This document shows, one piece after another, positions 40,801 to 48,483 of a stretch of DNA of 64,000 nt. Each line of letters starts with the position of its first letter. The first letter of the stretch is position 1. Source of the DNA: Curvibacter lanceolatus ATCC 14669 (GTDB lineage: Bacteria; Pseudomonadota; Gammaproteobacteria; Burkholderiales; Burkholderiaceae_C); NCBI RefSeq assembly GCF_000381265.1, contig NZ_KB906260.1, forward strand, positions 62,001 through 126,000. The letters are read 5' to 3'. The position numbers and the translations under genes were made by a program. The notes under the pieces are model-generated. The model was not told the DNA's origin and ran no database searches. It saw only the letters and a list, made by a program, of their open reading frames with translations.

Positions 40801-41907
40801 GAAGTCTTTCTCGTCATACAGGCGGATGCAGATGCCGTTGGCCACCCGGCCGCAACGCCCGGCCCGCTGGTTGGCCGCCGCCTGGCTGATGGGCTCGACC
40901 AGCAACTGCTCCACCTTGCTGCGAAAGCTGTAGCGCTTCACCCGCGCCGTGCCGGCATCCACCACGTAGCGGATGCCCGGTACCGTGAGCGAGGTCTCGG
41001 CCACGTTGGTGGCCAGCACGATGCGCCGGCCGGTGTGGCCGTCAAAGATGCGGTCTTGCTCGGCCTGCGACAGCCGGGCAAACAAGGGCAGCACCTCGGC
41101 GTTGCGCAGGTGCGGCAGGTGGGCCAGGTGGCCGCGCAGGTGGTCGGCCGCCTCACGGATCTCGCGCTCGCCGGGCAGAAACACCAGAATGTCGCCGCCC
41201 ACATTGCCCTGCCACAGCTCATCCACGGCATCGGCAATGGCCTCGTTGAGCCCGTAGTCGCGCGAGTCCTCGAAGGGCCGGTAGCGCTGCTCGACCGGGA
41301 AGGTGCGGCCCGACACATAAATCACCGGGGCCGGGCCCTTGGCCGAGGCGAAGTGCTCGGCAAAGCGGTTGGCGTCGATGGTGGCCGAGGTGACCACGAT
41401 CTTCAGGTCGGGGCGGCGCGGCAGGATCTGGCGCAGGTAACCCAGCAGAAAGTCGATGTTGAGGCTGCGTTCGTGGGCCTCGTCGATGATCAGCGTGTCA
41501 TAGGCCTTGAGCAGCGGATCGGTCTGGGTCTCGGCCAGCAAGATACCGTCGGTCATCAGCTTGACCGAGCTGTCCTTGGACAGGCGGTCCTGGAAACGCA
41601 CCTTGTAGCCCACCACGTCGCCCAGCGGGGTCTTGAGCTCTTCGGCGATGCGCTTGGCCACCGAGCTGGCCGCAATGCGGCGCGGCTGCGTGTGGCCGAT
41701 CAGCTGCCCCTTCTGGCCCGGCGCCGCGTTGAGCCGGCCGCGCCCCATGGCCAGGGCGATCTTGGGCAACTGGGTGGTCTTGCCCGAGCCGGTCTCGCCG
41801 CACACGATGATCACCTGATGCTGCGCCAGCGCCGCCATGATCTCGTCGCGTTTGCCCGAGACGGGCAGCGATTCAGGAAAGTCGATCTGGAGCGGGGCTG
41901 TGGACAA
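37891..41907 (-). CDS. hrpA: ATP-dependent RNA helicase HrpA
   Basis: A 1338-residue DEAH-box helicase, full length for HrpA. Walker A is GETGSGKTTQ (residues 37-46), with DEAH in LIIDEAHERS and motif VI QRAGRCGR. The C-terminal DUF3418-type region follows. In E. coli HrpA rescues stalled ribosomes and processes mRNA. Two low-complexity linkers are unusual: Pro-rich PPPPAQRR (about residue 530) and an Ala/Pro stretch (about 1015-1060). The start is a TTG at 41907 with no strong ribosome site. The gene is divergent from the toxin-antitoxin pair at 42057. Confidence 0.95.
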   Translation of the reverse strand: MSTAPLQIDFPESLPVSGKRDEIMAALAQHQVIIVCGETGSGKTTQLPKIALAMGRGRLNAAPGQKGQLIGHTQPRRIAASSVAKRIAEELKTPLGDVVGYKVRFQDRLSKDSSVKLMTDGILLAETQTDPLLKAYDTLIIDEAHERSLNIDFLLGYLRQILPRRPDLKIVVTSATIDANRFAEHFASAKGPAPVIYVSGRTFPVEQRYRPFEDSRDYGLNEAIADAVDELWQGNVGGDILVFLPGEREIREAADHLRGHLAHLPHLRNAEVLPLFARLSQAEQDRIFDGHTGRRIVLATNVAETSLTVPGIRYVVDAGTARVKRYSFRSKVEQLLVEPISQAAANQRAGRCGRVANGICIRLYDEKDFTARPRFTDPEILRSSLAGVILRMKSLHLGVVEEFPFLESPSGRAIADGYQLLSELGAVDDAHELTPMGQELARLPLDPRVGRMIIEARDRNALEEVLVIAAALSVQDVRDRPMEAQAQADQAHAKWDDEKSEFSGYIRLWQWLADARGGAIPLTRRGQAAPPPPAQRRASAAVLPVNQRLQAPAIIAPPEPVAATHKLSNRQYENLLRQNFINVRRLRELRDIHSQLLTVVTEHRWVINRNPASYEQIHLSMLAGLLGNVGWKMDEEGGSGSSGEYLGARGIKFHRHPGAHLKKKPGRWIVCAELVETTRLFGRGIANIEPQWLEQIGGHLLKKQMLDPHWEKRGAEVVAYERATLYGLVVYSGRRISYGRIDQVAAREIFIRQALVEGEFDTKLPFLAANQKLIRQVEDLEHKSRRQDVLVDEELIYAFYDKLLPADVYSGATLEHWYKEASKLNPKLLYLTREELMRHEAAGITTSAFPRHVRMGGVDCVASYLHQPGDAKDGVTVDVPLFVLNQVNDERCEWLVPGMLKDKVQALLKSLPQKPRARLVPLPESASRFTERLIEPAVYGHGSLTDALLKLVREQVQLDVKRADFKLDMLATHLFMNVRVVDEHGRQLGIGRNLGALKAELGSKARGAFQALAGLKVAAAPAPASEPRQPESAGRGKAATAAASPASPPAAPARSAEQRYTAWTFGELPELMEIRRGQQTLIGFPALIDGGDAVSIEVFDEPDVAAAKHRAGLRRLFALQIRDALKYLEKNIPDLQKMAVAYMPLGTQEELREQILDVALERAFLLEPLPTDEYAFKRRIEEGRGRLTLIANEVARLAGVILLEYAAAARKIKDTKNAPEATADGAQQLQRLMPKKFLALTPWAQLQHFSRYLKAITLRLDKYRADPARDATRLAELRPQEQRYWRLVAERKGAVDARMQEFRWLLEELRVSFFAQELRTPQPVSIKRLDKAWAQINS

Positions 41908-42056
41908 GGGCGGGACCGGTTGACAGGTAACCCGCGATTATCTCTTGACACGAACCCCAGGCACATGAACCGTTCAATGGCCCCAACTGTCGCACGCCGC
42001 TTCGTTGCGATGCCCCTTGGCGGTGACTATGATGCTTTCAGGCTGAAAGAGCACCC

Positions 42057-42281
42057 ATGAACAACGCCCTCATGCAACAAGATCAGTCCCCAAGTTCACC
42101 CTCCAAGGCCCCCCCGAAAACAACCGTCGGTGCCGGGCCCGCGCAGGCGGATGTCCTGCATCGCCTGACCCTGGAGGCGCTGGCAGACGTCGATTCGGGT
42201 CAGGTTCTGCCCCATCAGGTTGTGCAGGCCTGGGCCGCCAGCCTCGGAACCGATACCGCGCGGCCCCTGCCGCAGGCATGA
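42057..42281 (+). CDS. Antitoxin (ParD-like)
   Basis: A 74-residue protein with a disordered N-terminal half and a helical C-terminal part (LTLEALADVDSGQVLPHQVVQAWA). That is the layout of toxin-wrapping antitoxins whose partner is a ParE/RelE protein. It overlaps the next gene by four bases (ATGA at 42278-42281). An alternative start is the ATG at 42069. I infer the role mainly from the coupled partner. Confidence 0.7.
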   Translation: MNNALMQQDQSPSSPSKAPPKTTVGAGPAQADVLHRLTLEALADVDSGQVLPHQVVQAWAASLGTDTARPLPQA

Positions 42282-42553
42282 AACTGCTCTGGACGAGCAA
42301 AGCAGCGTCAGATCTGGCCCGATTGCATGAATTTCTGGCCGCGGTCAACCGGCCTGCTGCGGACCGGGCCTTGCAAGCCTTGGTGGCTGCGCCTGAGCGG
42401 CTACTGGCGCATCCTCGCCTAGGTGAGTCGGTAGAAGGCTTTGAGGGCCGGGAGATCCGGCGCCTTGTGGTCGGGGCCTATGAACTGCGTTACGAAGTTC
42501 AAGCAAATACCATTTACCTGCTTCGCATCTGGCACAGCCGGGAAAGCCGTTGA
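42278..42553 (+). CDS. ParE/RelE-family toxin
   Basis: A 91-residue toxin of the ParE/RelE superfamily. Family segments are WTSKAASDLARLHEFL at the N-terminus, HPRLGESVEGFEGREIRRLVVGAYELRYEV in the middle and the terminal IYLLRIWHSRE. ParE proteins poison gyrase and RelE proteins cut mRNA; lacking the RelE catalytic set, this one looks ParE-like. It is coupled by ATGA to the antitoxin. Confidence 0.85.
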   Translation: MKLLWTSKAASDLARLHEFLAAVNRPAADRALQALVAAPERLLAHPRLGESVEGFEGREIRRLVVGAYELRYEVQANTIYLLRIWHSRESR

Positions 42554-42616
42554 GGCCCGTGGGCTTTGGAGCATCCCTTAAACTTCGAGCGTCGGCGCCT
42601 CGTTGCGCCGGCAACA

Positions 42617-42772
42617 AGCGTTCTCAGGGCGGGGTGGAACTCCCCACCGGCGGTGATGGCAGCCTTGGCTGCACAAGCCCGCGAGCGCCCGGCCATGCCT
42701 GCATGGCCGGGGTCAGCAGACCCGGTGTGACTCCGGGGCCGACGGTCACAGTCCGGATGAAAGAGAGCGCGA
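42617..42772 (+). promoter_or_regulatory. FMN riboswitch (RFN element)
   Basis: The class elements appear in order: TTCTCAGGGCGGGGTG, AACTCCCCACCGGCGGTGA, a variable arm, GCCCGCGAGCG, GGTCAGCAGACCCGGTGTGA, TCCGGGGCCGACGGTCACAG, and GTCCGGATGAAAGAGAG. It directly precedes ribH2 and should shut it off when FMN is high. Confidence 0.95.
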
Positions 42773-42852
42773 CCACCCCGCCCCACCGGCGCCGGCCTGC
42801 CCGTGCGCCTTGGCGGGCGGGTGTTCGTGCGACCCTGATTTCTGGAAACCGC

Positions 42853-42872
42853 GGCCCCTGTTCGGGGCCTTT
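42853..42872 (+). terminator. Expression-platform hairpin before ribH2
   Basis: GGCCCC-TGTTC-GGGGCC (42853-42869) followed by TTT lies 22 bases before the ribH2 start. It is probably the terminator or ribosome-site sequester of the FMN riboswitch. Confidence 0.6.
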
Positions 42873-42893
42873 GATGGAAACCACGAGTCAGCC

Positions 42894-43412
42894 ATGAGTC
42901 ACAAAGACTTTTCCCTTCCCCCCCTCGATCTGCAAGCCTCTCAAGCGCCGCTGCAGTTGCCCCCCGATGCCCGCTATGCCTTTGTCGAGGCGGCCTGGCA
43001 CGCCGACATCGTGCAGCAGGCCCGTGCGGCCTTTCTGAGCGAGATGGCCCGCCACGGCGTGCCCGCCAGCGCTATCGACGTGATCGGCGTGCCCGGGGCC
43101 TTCGAGATCCCGCTGCACGCGCAGCGCCTGGCCCGCAGCGGCCGCTACCAGGCGGTGGTGGCCTGCGCACTGGTGGTGGACGGCGGCATCTACCGTCACG
43201 AGTTCGTCGCCCAGACCGTGATCGAGGCCTTGATGCGCGTGCAACTCGAAACCGATGTGCCGGTGATTTCGGCCGTGCTCACACCGCACCATTTCCATGA
43301 GCACCTGGAGCACCGCAAGTACTTCCAGAACCACTTCAACGTGAAGGGCACCGAAGCGGCCCTGGCCTGCGTGCAGACCGTGTCCAGCCTGCGCGCGCTG
43401 GCGCTGGCCTGA
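42894..43412 (+). CDS. ribH2: 6,7-dimethyl-8-ribityllumazine synthase, RibH2 type
   Basis: A 172-residue lumazine synthase of the second (RibH2) type. It matches Brucella RibH2 along its length: WHADIVQQAR, GVPGAFEIPLHAQRLARSGRY, VVDGGIYRHEFVAQTVI with catalytic H102, and SAVLTPHHFHEHLEHR. It makes the lumazine that riboflavin synthase converts to riboflavin. The FMN riboswitch above it is the usual control for rib genes in other bacteria. No ribA, ribB, ribD or ribE gene is beside it. It may be a second isozyme; the main ribH is not in the window. Confidence 0.93.
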   Translation: MSHKDFSLPPLDLQASQAPLQLPPDARYAFVEAAWHADIVQQARAAFLSEMARHGVPASAIDVIGVPGAFEIPLHAQRLARSGRYQAVVACALVVDGGIYRHEFVAQTVIEALMRVQLETDVPVISAVLTPHHFHEHLEHRKYFQNHFNVKGTEAALACVQTVSSLRALALA

Positions 43413-43463
43413 TCTCAGGCTCGACAAGCTGCACTGAAGCCGGCGGGGCCGTGCTGCAGTGCA

Positions 43464-43491
43464 GCGAGGGCGCTACACTTTGCGCCCTCGC
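43464..43491 (+). promoter_or_regulatory. Perfect hairpin around the argA promoter region
   Basis: A perfect 10-bp stem (43464-43473 with 43482-43491) closes over an eight-base loop. The loop holds TACACT (43474-43479), a reasonable -10 box for argA, which starts at 43553. The same stem could terminate the ribH2 transcript. No T run follows. Confidence 0.45.
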
Positions 43492-43552
43492 ATCCGGAAA
43501 TTGCTGAAAACAGGCCGGATACCCCGCAGCCCCTCCCCCGCCCACGCCCACC

Positions 43553-44899
43553 ATGTCCGCTGTTTTCAATTTCACCTTCGTGCCCTGGTTCCGTTCGGTG
43601 GCACCGTATATCCACATGCACCGGGGCAAGACCTTTGTGGTCGGCATTGCGGGTGAGGCCATCGCGGCCGGCAAACTGCCGCACATCGCGCAAGATCTCG
43701 CGCTGATCCAGAGCATGGGCGTGAAGATCGTGCTGGTGCACGGCTTCCGCCCCCAGGTCAACGAACAACTGCGTGCCAAGGGGCAAGAACCGCGCTACTC
43801 CCACGGCATCCGCATCACCGACGAGATCGCCCTCGACTGCGCCCAGGAGGCCGCCGGCCAGCTGCGCTACGAGATCGAGGCCGCCTTCAGCATGGGCCTG
43901 CCCAACACCCCCATGGCCGGCTCCACGGTGCGCATGATCTCGGGCAACTTCCTGACCGCGCGCCCGGTGGGCATCGTCGACGGTGTCGACTTCAAACACT
44001 CGGGCCTGGTGCGCAAGGTCGATGTGGCCAGCATCCAGCGCTCGCTGGATTTCGGCGCCATGGTGCTGCTGTCGCCCTTTGGCTTCTCGCCCACCGGCGA
44101 GGCCTTCAACCTGAGCATGGAAGAAGTGGCCACCCGCGTGGCCACCGAACTGCAGGCCGACAAGCTGATCTTCCTGACCGAGGTGCCCGGCATCCGCCAA
44201 GACCCGCTGGCCCCCGAGGGTGAAGACAACCCCATCGACACCGAACTGCCGCTGGCCGCCGCCGAAAAGCTGCTGGCCCTGTTGCCCAAGCCGCAACAAC
44301 CCACCGACACCGCCTTCTACCTGCAGCACTGCGTTCAGGCCTGCAAGGGCGGCGTCGAGCGCAGCCACATCCTGCCCTTCGCGGTGGATGGCTCGCTGCT
44401 GCTGGAGGTGTATGTGCACGATGGCATCGGCACCATGGTGGTGGACGAAAAGCTCGAAGAACTGCGCGAAGCCACGGCCGACGACGTGGGCGGCATCCTG
44501 CAGCTCATCGAGCCGTTTGAAAAAGACGGCACCCTGGTCAAGCGCAGCCGCACCGAGATCGAACGCGACATCGAGGCCTACAGCATCATCGACCACGACG
44601 GCGTGATCTTCGCCTGTGCCGCCCTCTACCCCTACCCCGAGGCCCGCACGGCCGAGATGGCCGCCGTGACCGTCTCGCCCCAGAGCCAGGGCCAGGGCGA
44701 TGGCGAAAAAATCCTCAAGCGCATCGAGCAGCGCGCCCGCGCCATGGGCCTGCAGAGCATTTTTGTGCTCACCACCCGCACCATGCACTGGTTCATCAAG
44801 CGCGGCTTCCAGCCCGTCGACCCCGACTGGCTGCCCGAAGCCCGCAAGCGCAAGTACAACTGGGACCGCAAGAGCCAGGTGCTGGTCAAGAAGCTCTGA
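43553..44899 (+). CDS. argA: N-acetylglutamate synthase (fused kinase-like and GNAT domains)
   Basis: A 448-residue ArgA-type amino-acid N-acetyltransferase, catalysing the first step of arginine synthesis, with feedback inhibition expected through the N-terminal amino acid kinase domain (about residues 10-290; GKTFVVGIAGEAI, VHGFRPQVNEQL). The C-terminal acetyltransferase domain is about 300-448 (VTVSPQSQGQGDGEKILKRI is the acetyl-CoA loop). It stands alone. Immediately after it come six 22-bp hairpin repeats. Confidence 0.95.
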   Translation: MSAVFNFTFVPWFRSVAPYIHMHRGKTFVVGIAGEAIAAGKLPHIAQDLALIQSMGVKIVLVHGFRPQVNEQLRAKGQEPRYSHGIRITDEIALDCAQEAAGQLRYEIEAAFSMGLPNTPMAGSTVRMISGNFLTARPVGIVDGVDFKHSGLVRKVDVASIQRSLDFGAMVLLSPFGFSPTGEAFNLSMEEVATRVATELQADKLIFLTEVPGIRQDPLAPEGEDNPIDTELPLAAAEKLLALLPKPQQPTDTAFYLQHCVQACKGGVERSHILPFAVDGSLLLEVYVHDGIGTMVVDEKLEELREATADDVGGILQLIEPFEKDGTLVKRSRTEIERDIEAYSIIDHDGVIFACAALYPYPEARTAEMAAVTVSPQSQGQGDGEKILKRIEQRARAMGLQSIFVLTTRTMHWFIKRGFQPVDPDWLPEARKRKYNWDRKSQVLVKKL

Positions 44900-44916
44900 A
44901 TGGCAACGGCGGTTTG

Positions 44917-45048
44917 GTGAAACCCCCACGGGGTTTTAGTGAAACACCTGCGGGGTTTTAGTGAAACACCTGCGGGGTTTTAAAGAAACCCGTGCGGGGT
45001 TTTAAAGAAACCCGTGCGGGGTTTTAAAGAAACACCTGCGGGGTTTTC
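44917..45048. repeat. Six tandem 22-bp hairpin repeats
   Basis: Six units of exactly 22 bp start at 44917, 44939, 44961, 44983, 45005 and 45027. Each runs (GTG/AAG)AAAC...GGGGTTTT(A/C), and its arms AAAC..CC and GG..GTTT can pair. Units 2 and 3 are identical, as are 4 and 5; unit 1 has CCCCCACG and the last ends in C. They begin 18 bases past argA and leave 151 bases to cheZ, which hold a few AT-rich promoter-like boxes. Each unit ends in a T run on both strands, so the array may be a repeated two-way terminator. Confidence 0.9.
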
Positions 45049-45199
45049 CCGAAAATTTGCGGCTTGGCCTGGATCAGTGGCAGGAAATCACTGAAGCGAG
45101 GCTTAGGGCAGGCTATATTGTGAAAATTGTGACGAAAGTCTACAAATCCCGGTGTGACCAACCGCGTGCCCTCACGCACCAGCCAAGCCCCAACGCCCC

Positions 45200-45826
45200 A
45201 TGACCGACGACCACGGACCTGAAATCGCCCACAACCAGGATGAAGTCGATGTCCACTTTCGCCTGGGCCAGCTCACCCGTCAGTTGCACGATTCGCTCAA
45301 TGCCCTGGGCATCGCTGACAAATTGCATGGTGCGGCCGAAGAACTGCCCGATGCCAAGAGCCGGCTGAGCTACATCGCCCGCCTGACCGGCGAGGCCGCC
45401 GAGAAGGTGCTGAACTCGGTCGACAAGACCAAGGCCGCACGTGAACCAGTCGATGTGGAAACCCGCCGCCTGACTGAGCTGATCGAGCGTTACCCCGGCA
45501 CCACCTTCACCGGCAAGGATTTGCTCACCTACCTGCACCTGGTCAGCCAGTCGAATGCCGCGATGGACGAGAACCTGACCGACATCATGATGGCGCAAGA
45601 CTTCCACGACCTGACGGGCCAAGTCATCGCGCGGGTGGTCAACCTGGCCTCCGACATCGAAAAACAGTTGCTCGATCTGCTGGTCAGCACCGCGCCCGAC
45701 GGCAGCAGCACACCGGCCCCAACCACCAAGGACCTGCAAGGCCCGGTGGTGGATGGCCAGGCCAACCGCGAAGTGGTGACCAACCAGTCTCAGGTCGACG
45801 ACCTGCTGGCCAGCCTGGGCTTCTGA
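45200..45826 (+). CDS. cheZ: Chemotaxis protein CheZ
   Basis: A 208-residue phosphatase of phospho-CheY. The active residues D137 and Q141 lie in AQDFHDLTGQV, matching D143 and Q147 of E. coli. The C-terminal CheY-binding peptide (QSQVDDLLASLGF) follows a Pro/Thr-rich linker. It is unlinked to cheY, cheA or flagellar genes in this window, which is unusual. Two MCP genes lie about 10 kb away. Confidence 0.95.
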   Translation: MTDDHGPEIAHNQDEVDVHFRLGQLTRQLHDSLNALGIADKLHGAAEELPDAKSRLSYIARLTGEAAEKVLNSVDKTKAAREPVDVETRRLTELIERYPGTTFTGKDLLTYLHLVSQSNAAMDENLTDIMMAQDFHDLTGQVIARVVNLASDIEKQLLDLLVSTAPDGSSTPAPTTKDLQGPVVDGQANREVVTNQSQVDDLLASLGF

Positions 45827-46160
45827 GCGCCCTCCAGGCCCTCGGGGGCGCCTGAGCGTCGTCCCCGAGCGCTCCTGCATCGGCCTCCTGCATCGGCCTT
45901 CTCCCCACCCGGGTCGCCACGGCCCTGAGGGCGCGCATCTCTGGCGCCACGCCACATCCGCCTCAACACCCCCGTACTTTCCCTCACAGGTCAGGATTTG
46001 CCCCTGCGCCTGTCAGCTTTTGGCGCAGACGCCATGGCGATCTCTTTGAAGAATGCGCTCGTCCGATTCGCTGCTGCGGATCCGTCGCTGCATCACGCAG
46101 GCTGCCCTGTGTGACGCCAGCACAGCGCGGGTCGGACGATGACCCCAAGGAGACATTTTT
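45827..46160. other. Intergenic region between cheZ and the OprD porin
   Basis: No convincing gene is seen in these 334 bases. A 13-bp direct repeat (TCCTGCATCGGCC) occurs twice in tandem at 45873-45898. GC-rich inverted sequences right after cheZ could weakly end transcription. The porin promoter must lie in the right half, and AAGGAGA (46147-46153) is its ribosome site. Confidence 0.4.
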
Positions 46161-47546
46161 TTGATTCAAGCCCCCAACCGCCTGCGGCCCCTGCTCGGAC
46201 TCGCGACCTTCGCCCTGATCGGCAGCCCCGTGCTGGCCCAGGACAGTTCCGCCGACAGCGCCAACCCCGGTGCCACCGCCAGTGCCAAAACCGCCTGGCA
46301 CACCGGCTATGCACTGATCGACGACAGCCATCTGAGCCTGCACCTGCGCAACCTGTACAAGGCGGGCACCAGCACGCCCGACGCCAGCCTGCCGCCCAAC
46401 TACCACACCTGGGTCCAGGCTTCGTCGCTGGATTTCAGCAGCGGCTACTGGGCTGACACGGTCGGCTTCGATCTGTCCTACGACACCGCGCTGAACATCA
46501 GCACCGGCACTGACGCCAGCGGCTTCACCGACGGCACCCTGCCACGCAACCCGGCCAGCTTCAGCCGCATCGGCGAACACGCCCTCAAGCTCAAATGGCA
46601 AGGTGGCGAGACGCGCTTCAAGTCGCGCCTGGGCGTCCAGAAGGTGTCCAACATGGGCATGCTGCACGCGCGTGACAGCCGCGCCCTGGAAAAGCTCTAC
46701 AGCGGTGCCCGCCTCGATGCCGAGCAAGGGGCCTGGAGCGGACTGGTGGCCGTGGTGGATGCCAGCATCGACCGCAACGAGACCTTCAAGCGCCGCTTCA
46801 CGACCGCCAAGGGCTCGGCCATCGACTACCTGGCCACCGCCCAGATCAAGTGGGAGCCGCAGAAGAACCGCTCGCTGCTGTACTTCGCCGGCGCCGCACC
46901 GCATTACGTGGCCCGTGAAGGCCTCGAAGGCGTCTGGCAGACCGACCCTACCGAGAAGGGCTCGCTCAAGGCTGAGGGCTTTCTGTACCACAACCGCGCG
47001 CTCAGCGTGTGGCAGCAGGAAAACGCCAATGCCCGCCGCGGCTTCGACCGCGATGCCTACCACGCCGCCGTGCGCCTCAGCGGCCAGGCCGACAAGACCC
47101 TGCTGCAAGGTGGCGCCACCTACACCCATGCGCCCAACAGCAACCCCAACGGCATGGGCTTCTTTGAGTACAACATCGCGCGCAACGCGGTGGGCCGCTT
47201 CGTCAGCCCGGCCTACAACGGGATGATCGACTACATGTACCACCGCGAGCTGATGGCGTTCGCCACAGCCACCCAACCATTGAGCCGCGAGGTCAGCGTG
47301 GGTGCCGGCGCCTATTACGGTAGCGGCATGAAGTACAAGGGCGTGGACCTGGCGCACGGCGACGTGATGGTGTTCGTCGAATACAAGCCCAGCTTCCTGA
47401 AGGGGCTGCACACCGTGGTGGCCTACGACTGGTCGCGCAACTGGCGTGAAGTGCAGGGTGCACCCGACGTCAGCCAGGGCCGCCAGCTCAATGCCAGCAA
47501 GACGGGGCCGATGATCCGCATCGACTACCGCCACGAATTCTTCTGA
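46161..47546 (+). CDS. Outer-membrane porin, OprD family
   Basis: A 461-residue barrel protein of the OprD family. It has a signal peptide (LLGLATFALIGSPVLA, cleaved near residue 26), a WADTVGFDLSYDTALNIS start of the barrel, and ends in Phe (IDYRHEFF), the barrel export signal. OprD porins admit basic amino acids, peptides or aromatic acids. The start is a TTG at 46161 with AAGGAGA eight bases before it. It is followed after 19 bases by a periplasmic phosphatase gene. Confidence 0.85.
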   Translation: MIQAPNRLRPLLGLATFALIGSPVLAQDSSADSANPGATASAKTAWHTGYALIDDSHLSLHLRNLYKAGTSTPDASLPPNYHTWVQASSLDFSSGYWADTVGFDLSYDTALNISTGTDASGFTDGTLPRNPASFSRIGEHALKLKWQGGETRFKSRLGVQKVSNMGMLHARDSRALEKLYSGARLDAEQGAWSGLVAVVDASIDRNETFKRRFTTAKGSAIDYLATAQIKWEPQKNRSLLYFAGAAPHYVAREGLEGVWQTDPTEKGSLKAEGFLYHNRALSVWQQENANARRGFDRDAYHAAVRLSGQADKTLLQGGATYTHAPNSNPNGMGFFEYNIARNAVGRFVSPAYNGMIDYMYHRELMAFATATQPLSREVSVGAGAYYGSGMKYKGVDLAHGDVMVFVEYKPSFLKGLHTVVAYDWSRNWREVQGAPDVSQGRQLNASKTGPMIRIDYRHEFF

Positions 47547-47565
47547 CCCCAACCGGAGACCTCCC

Positions 47566-48381
47566 ATGATGCTCAAGAACATCCTGCGCCGCGTCTGCGG
47601 CCTGGGCCTGATCGCCCTTTGCTTCAGCGCCCCTGCGGCCCACGCCGAAAAGTCAGCCGAAGCCGAGGTCCACCTCTACCTGACCCGCCACGGCAAGACC
47701 ATGCTCAATGTCTCCGACCGCGTGCAAGGCTGGTCGGATGCGGTCCTCACCCCCGATGGCATTGCCGTGGCGCAAGACCTGGGCCGTGGCCTGAAGGACA
47801 CCCCCTTCGCGGCCATCTACAGCAGCGACAGCGGCCGCGCCATGGAAACCGCCCGCGTGGTGCAGCAGTTCAGTGGCCAGACCCAGCTGCCCTTGCAGAT
47901 TGACTCGCGCCTGCGCGAGTTCAACTTCGGCAGCTACGAGGCCGACCTGAACAGCACCCTGTGGGACGATGCAGCCCGCTTCGACGGCCTGCCCATGGAA
48001 GCCTGGCTCAAGCAATTCACGCCCAAACGCTTTTCCAACACCGTGGCGGCCATGGACCGCCAGCGCGGCACCACCCATGGCAAGACCTGGCCGGCCGAAG
48101 ACTACGCCACCATCAGCAAGCGCCTGATCGGCGGCTTGACCGACATCGCCAGCCAGCAGGCCCGCAAGGGCGGCGGCAAGGTGTTGGTGGTGTCGCACGG
48201 CCTGGCCATCGCGGCTGTGGTGGATGCCCTGGCGCCGGGCAACAACTACCCCCTGCACAAGCCCCTGGCCAACGCCAGCATCACCGAGGTCGTCTACCGC
48301 GGCGGCCGCTTCGAGGTGCTGACCTTCAACGAGTTGAAGTACGTCAAGGCCGGCCAGGCCGCCGCCAAGGGCACCCCCTAA
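47566..48381 (+). CDS. Exported histidine phosphatase family protein
   Basis: A 271-residue periplasmic enzyme of the histidine phosphatase (phosphoglycerate mutase-like) superfamily. After a signal peptide ending near AHAE (about residue 27) comes the LTRHGKTMLN motif with the nucleophilic His. YSSDSGRAMETARVV and SHGLAIAAV carry the second Arg and His. Being downstream of a porin, it probably strips phosphate from a substrate entering through that porin (inference). Confidence 0.85.
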   Translation: MMLKNILRRVCGLGLIALCFSAPAAHAEKSAEAEVHLYLTRHGKTMLNVSDRVQGWSDAVLTPDGIAVAQDLGRGLKDTPFAAIYSSDSGRAMETARVVQQFSGQTQLPLQIDSRLREFNFGSYEADLNSTLWDDAARFDGLPMEAWLKQFTPKRFSNTVAAMDRQRGTTHGKTWPAEDYATISKRLIGGLTDIASQQARKGGGKVLVVSHGLAIAAVVDALAPGNNYPLHKPLANASITEVVYRGGRFEVLTFNELKYVKAGQAAAKGTP

Positions 48382-48483
48382 GTCAGTTCCGCGCCCATTC
48401 ACGCGCCCTGCCCTGCGCTCTTCGCCTGGCCCCGCCCCGGGGCCAGGCCTCGACGCGCCCCCCTCATACCCCCCCACACCCCC

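Noticed and set aside
38068-42060. A 1330-codon plus-strand open frame opposite hrpA
   Set aside because: It is a mirror of the GC-rich hrpA codons, rich in His, Gln and Gly, with no recognisable domain. hrpA on the other strand has all DEAH motifs.
44917-45048. CRISPR array
   Set aside because: The 22-bp units are directly joined without unique spacers, and no cas genes are near.
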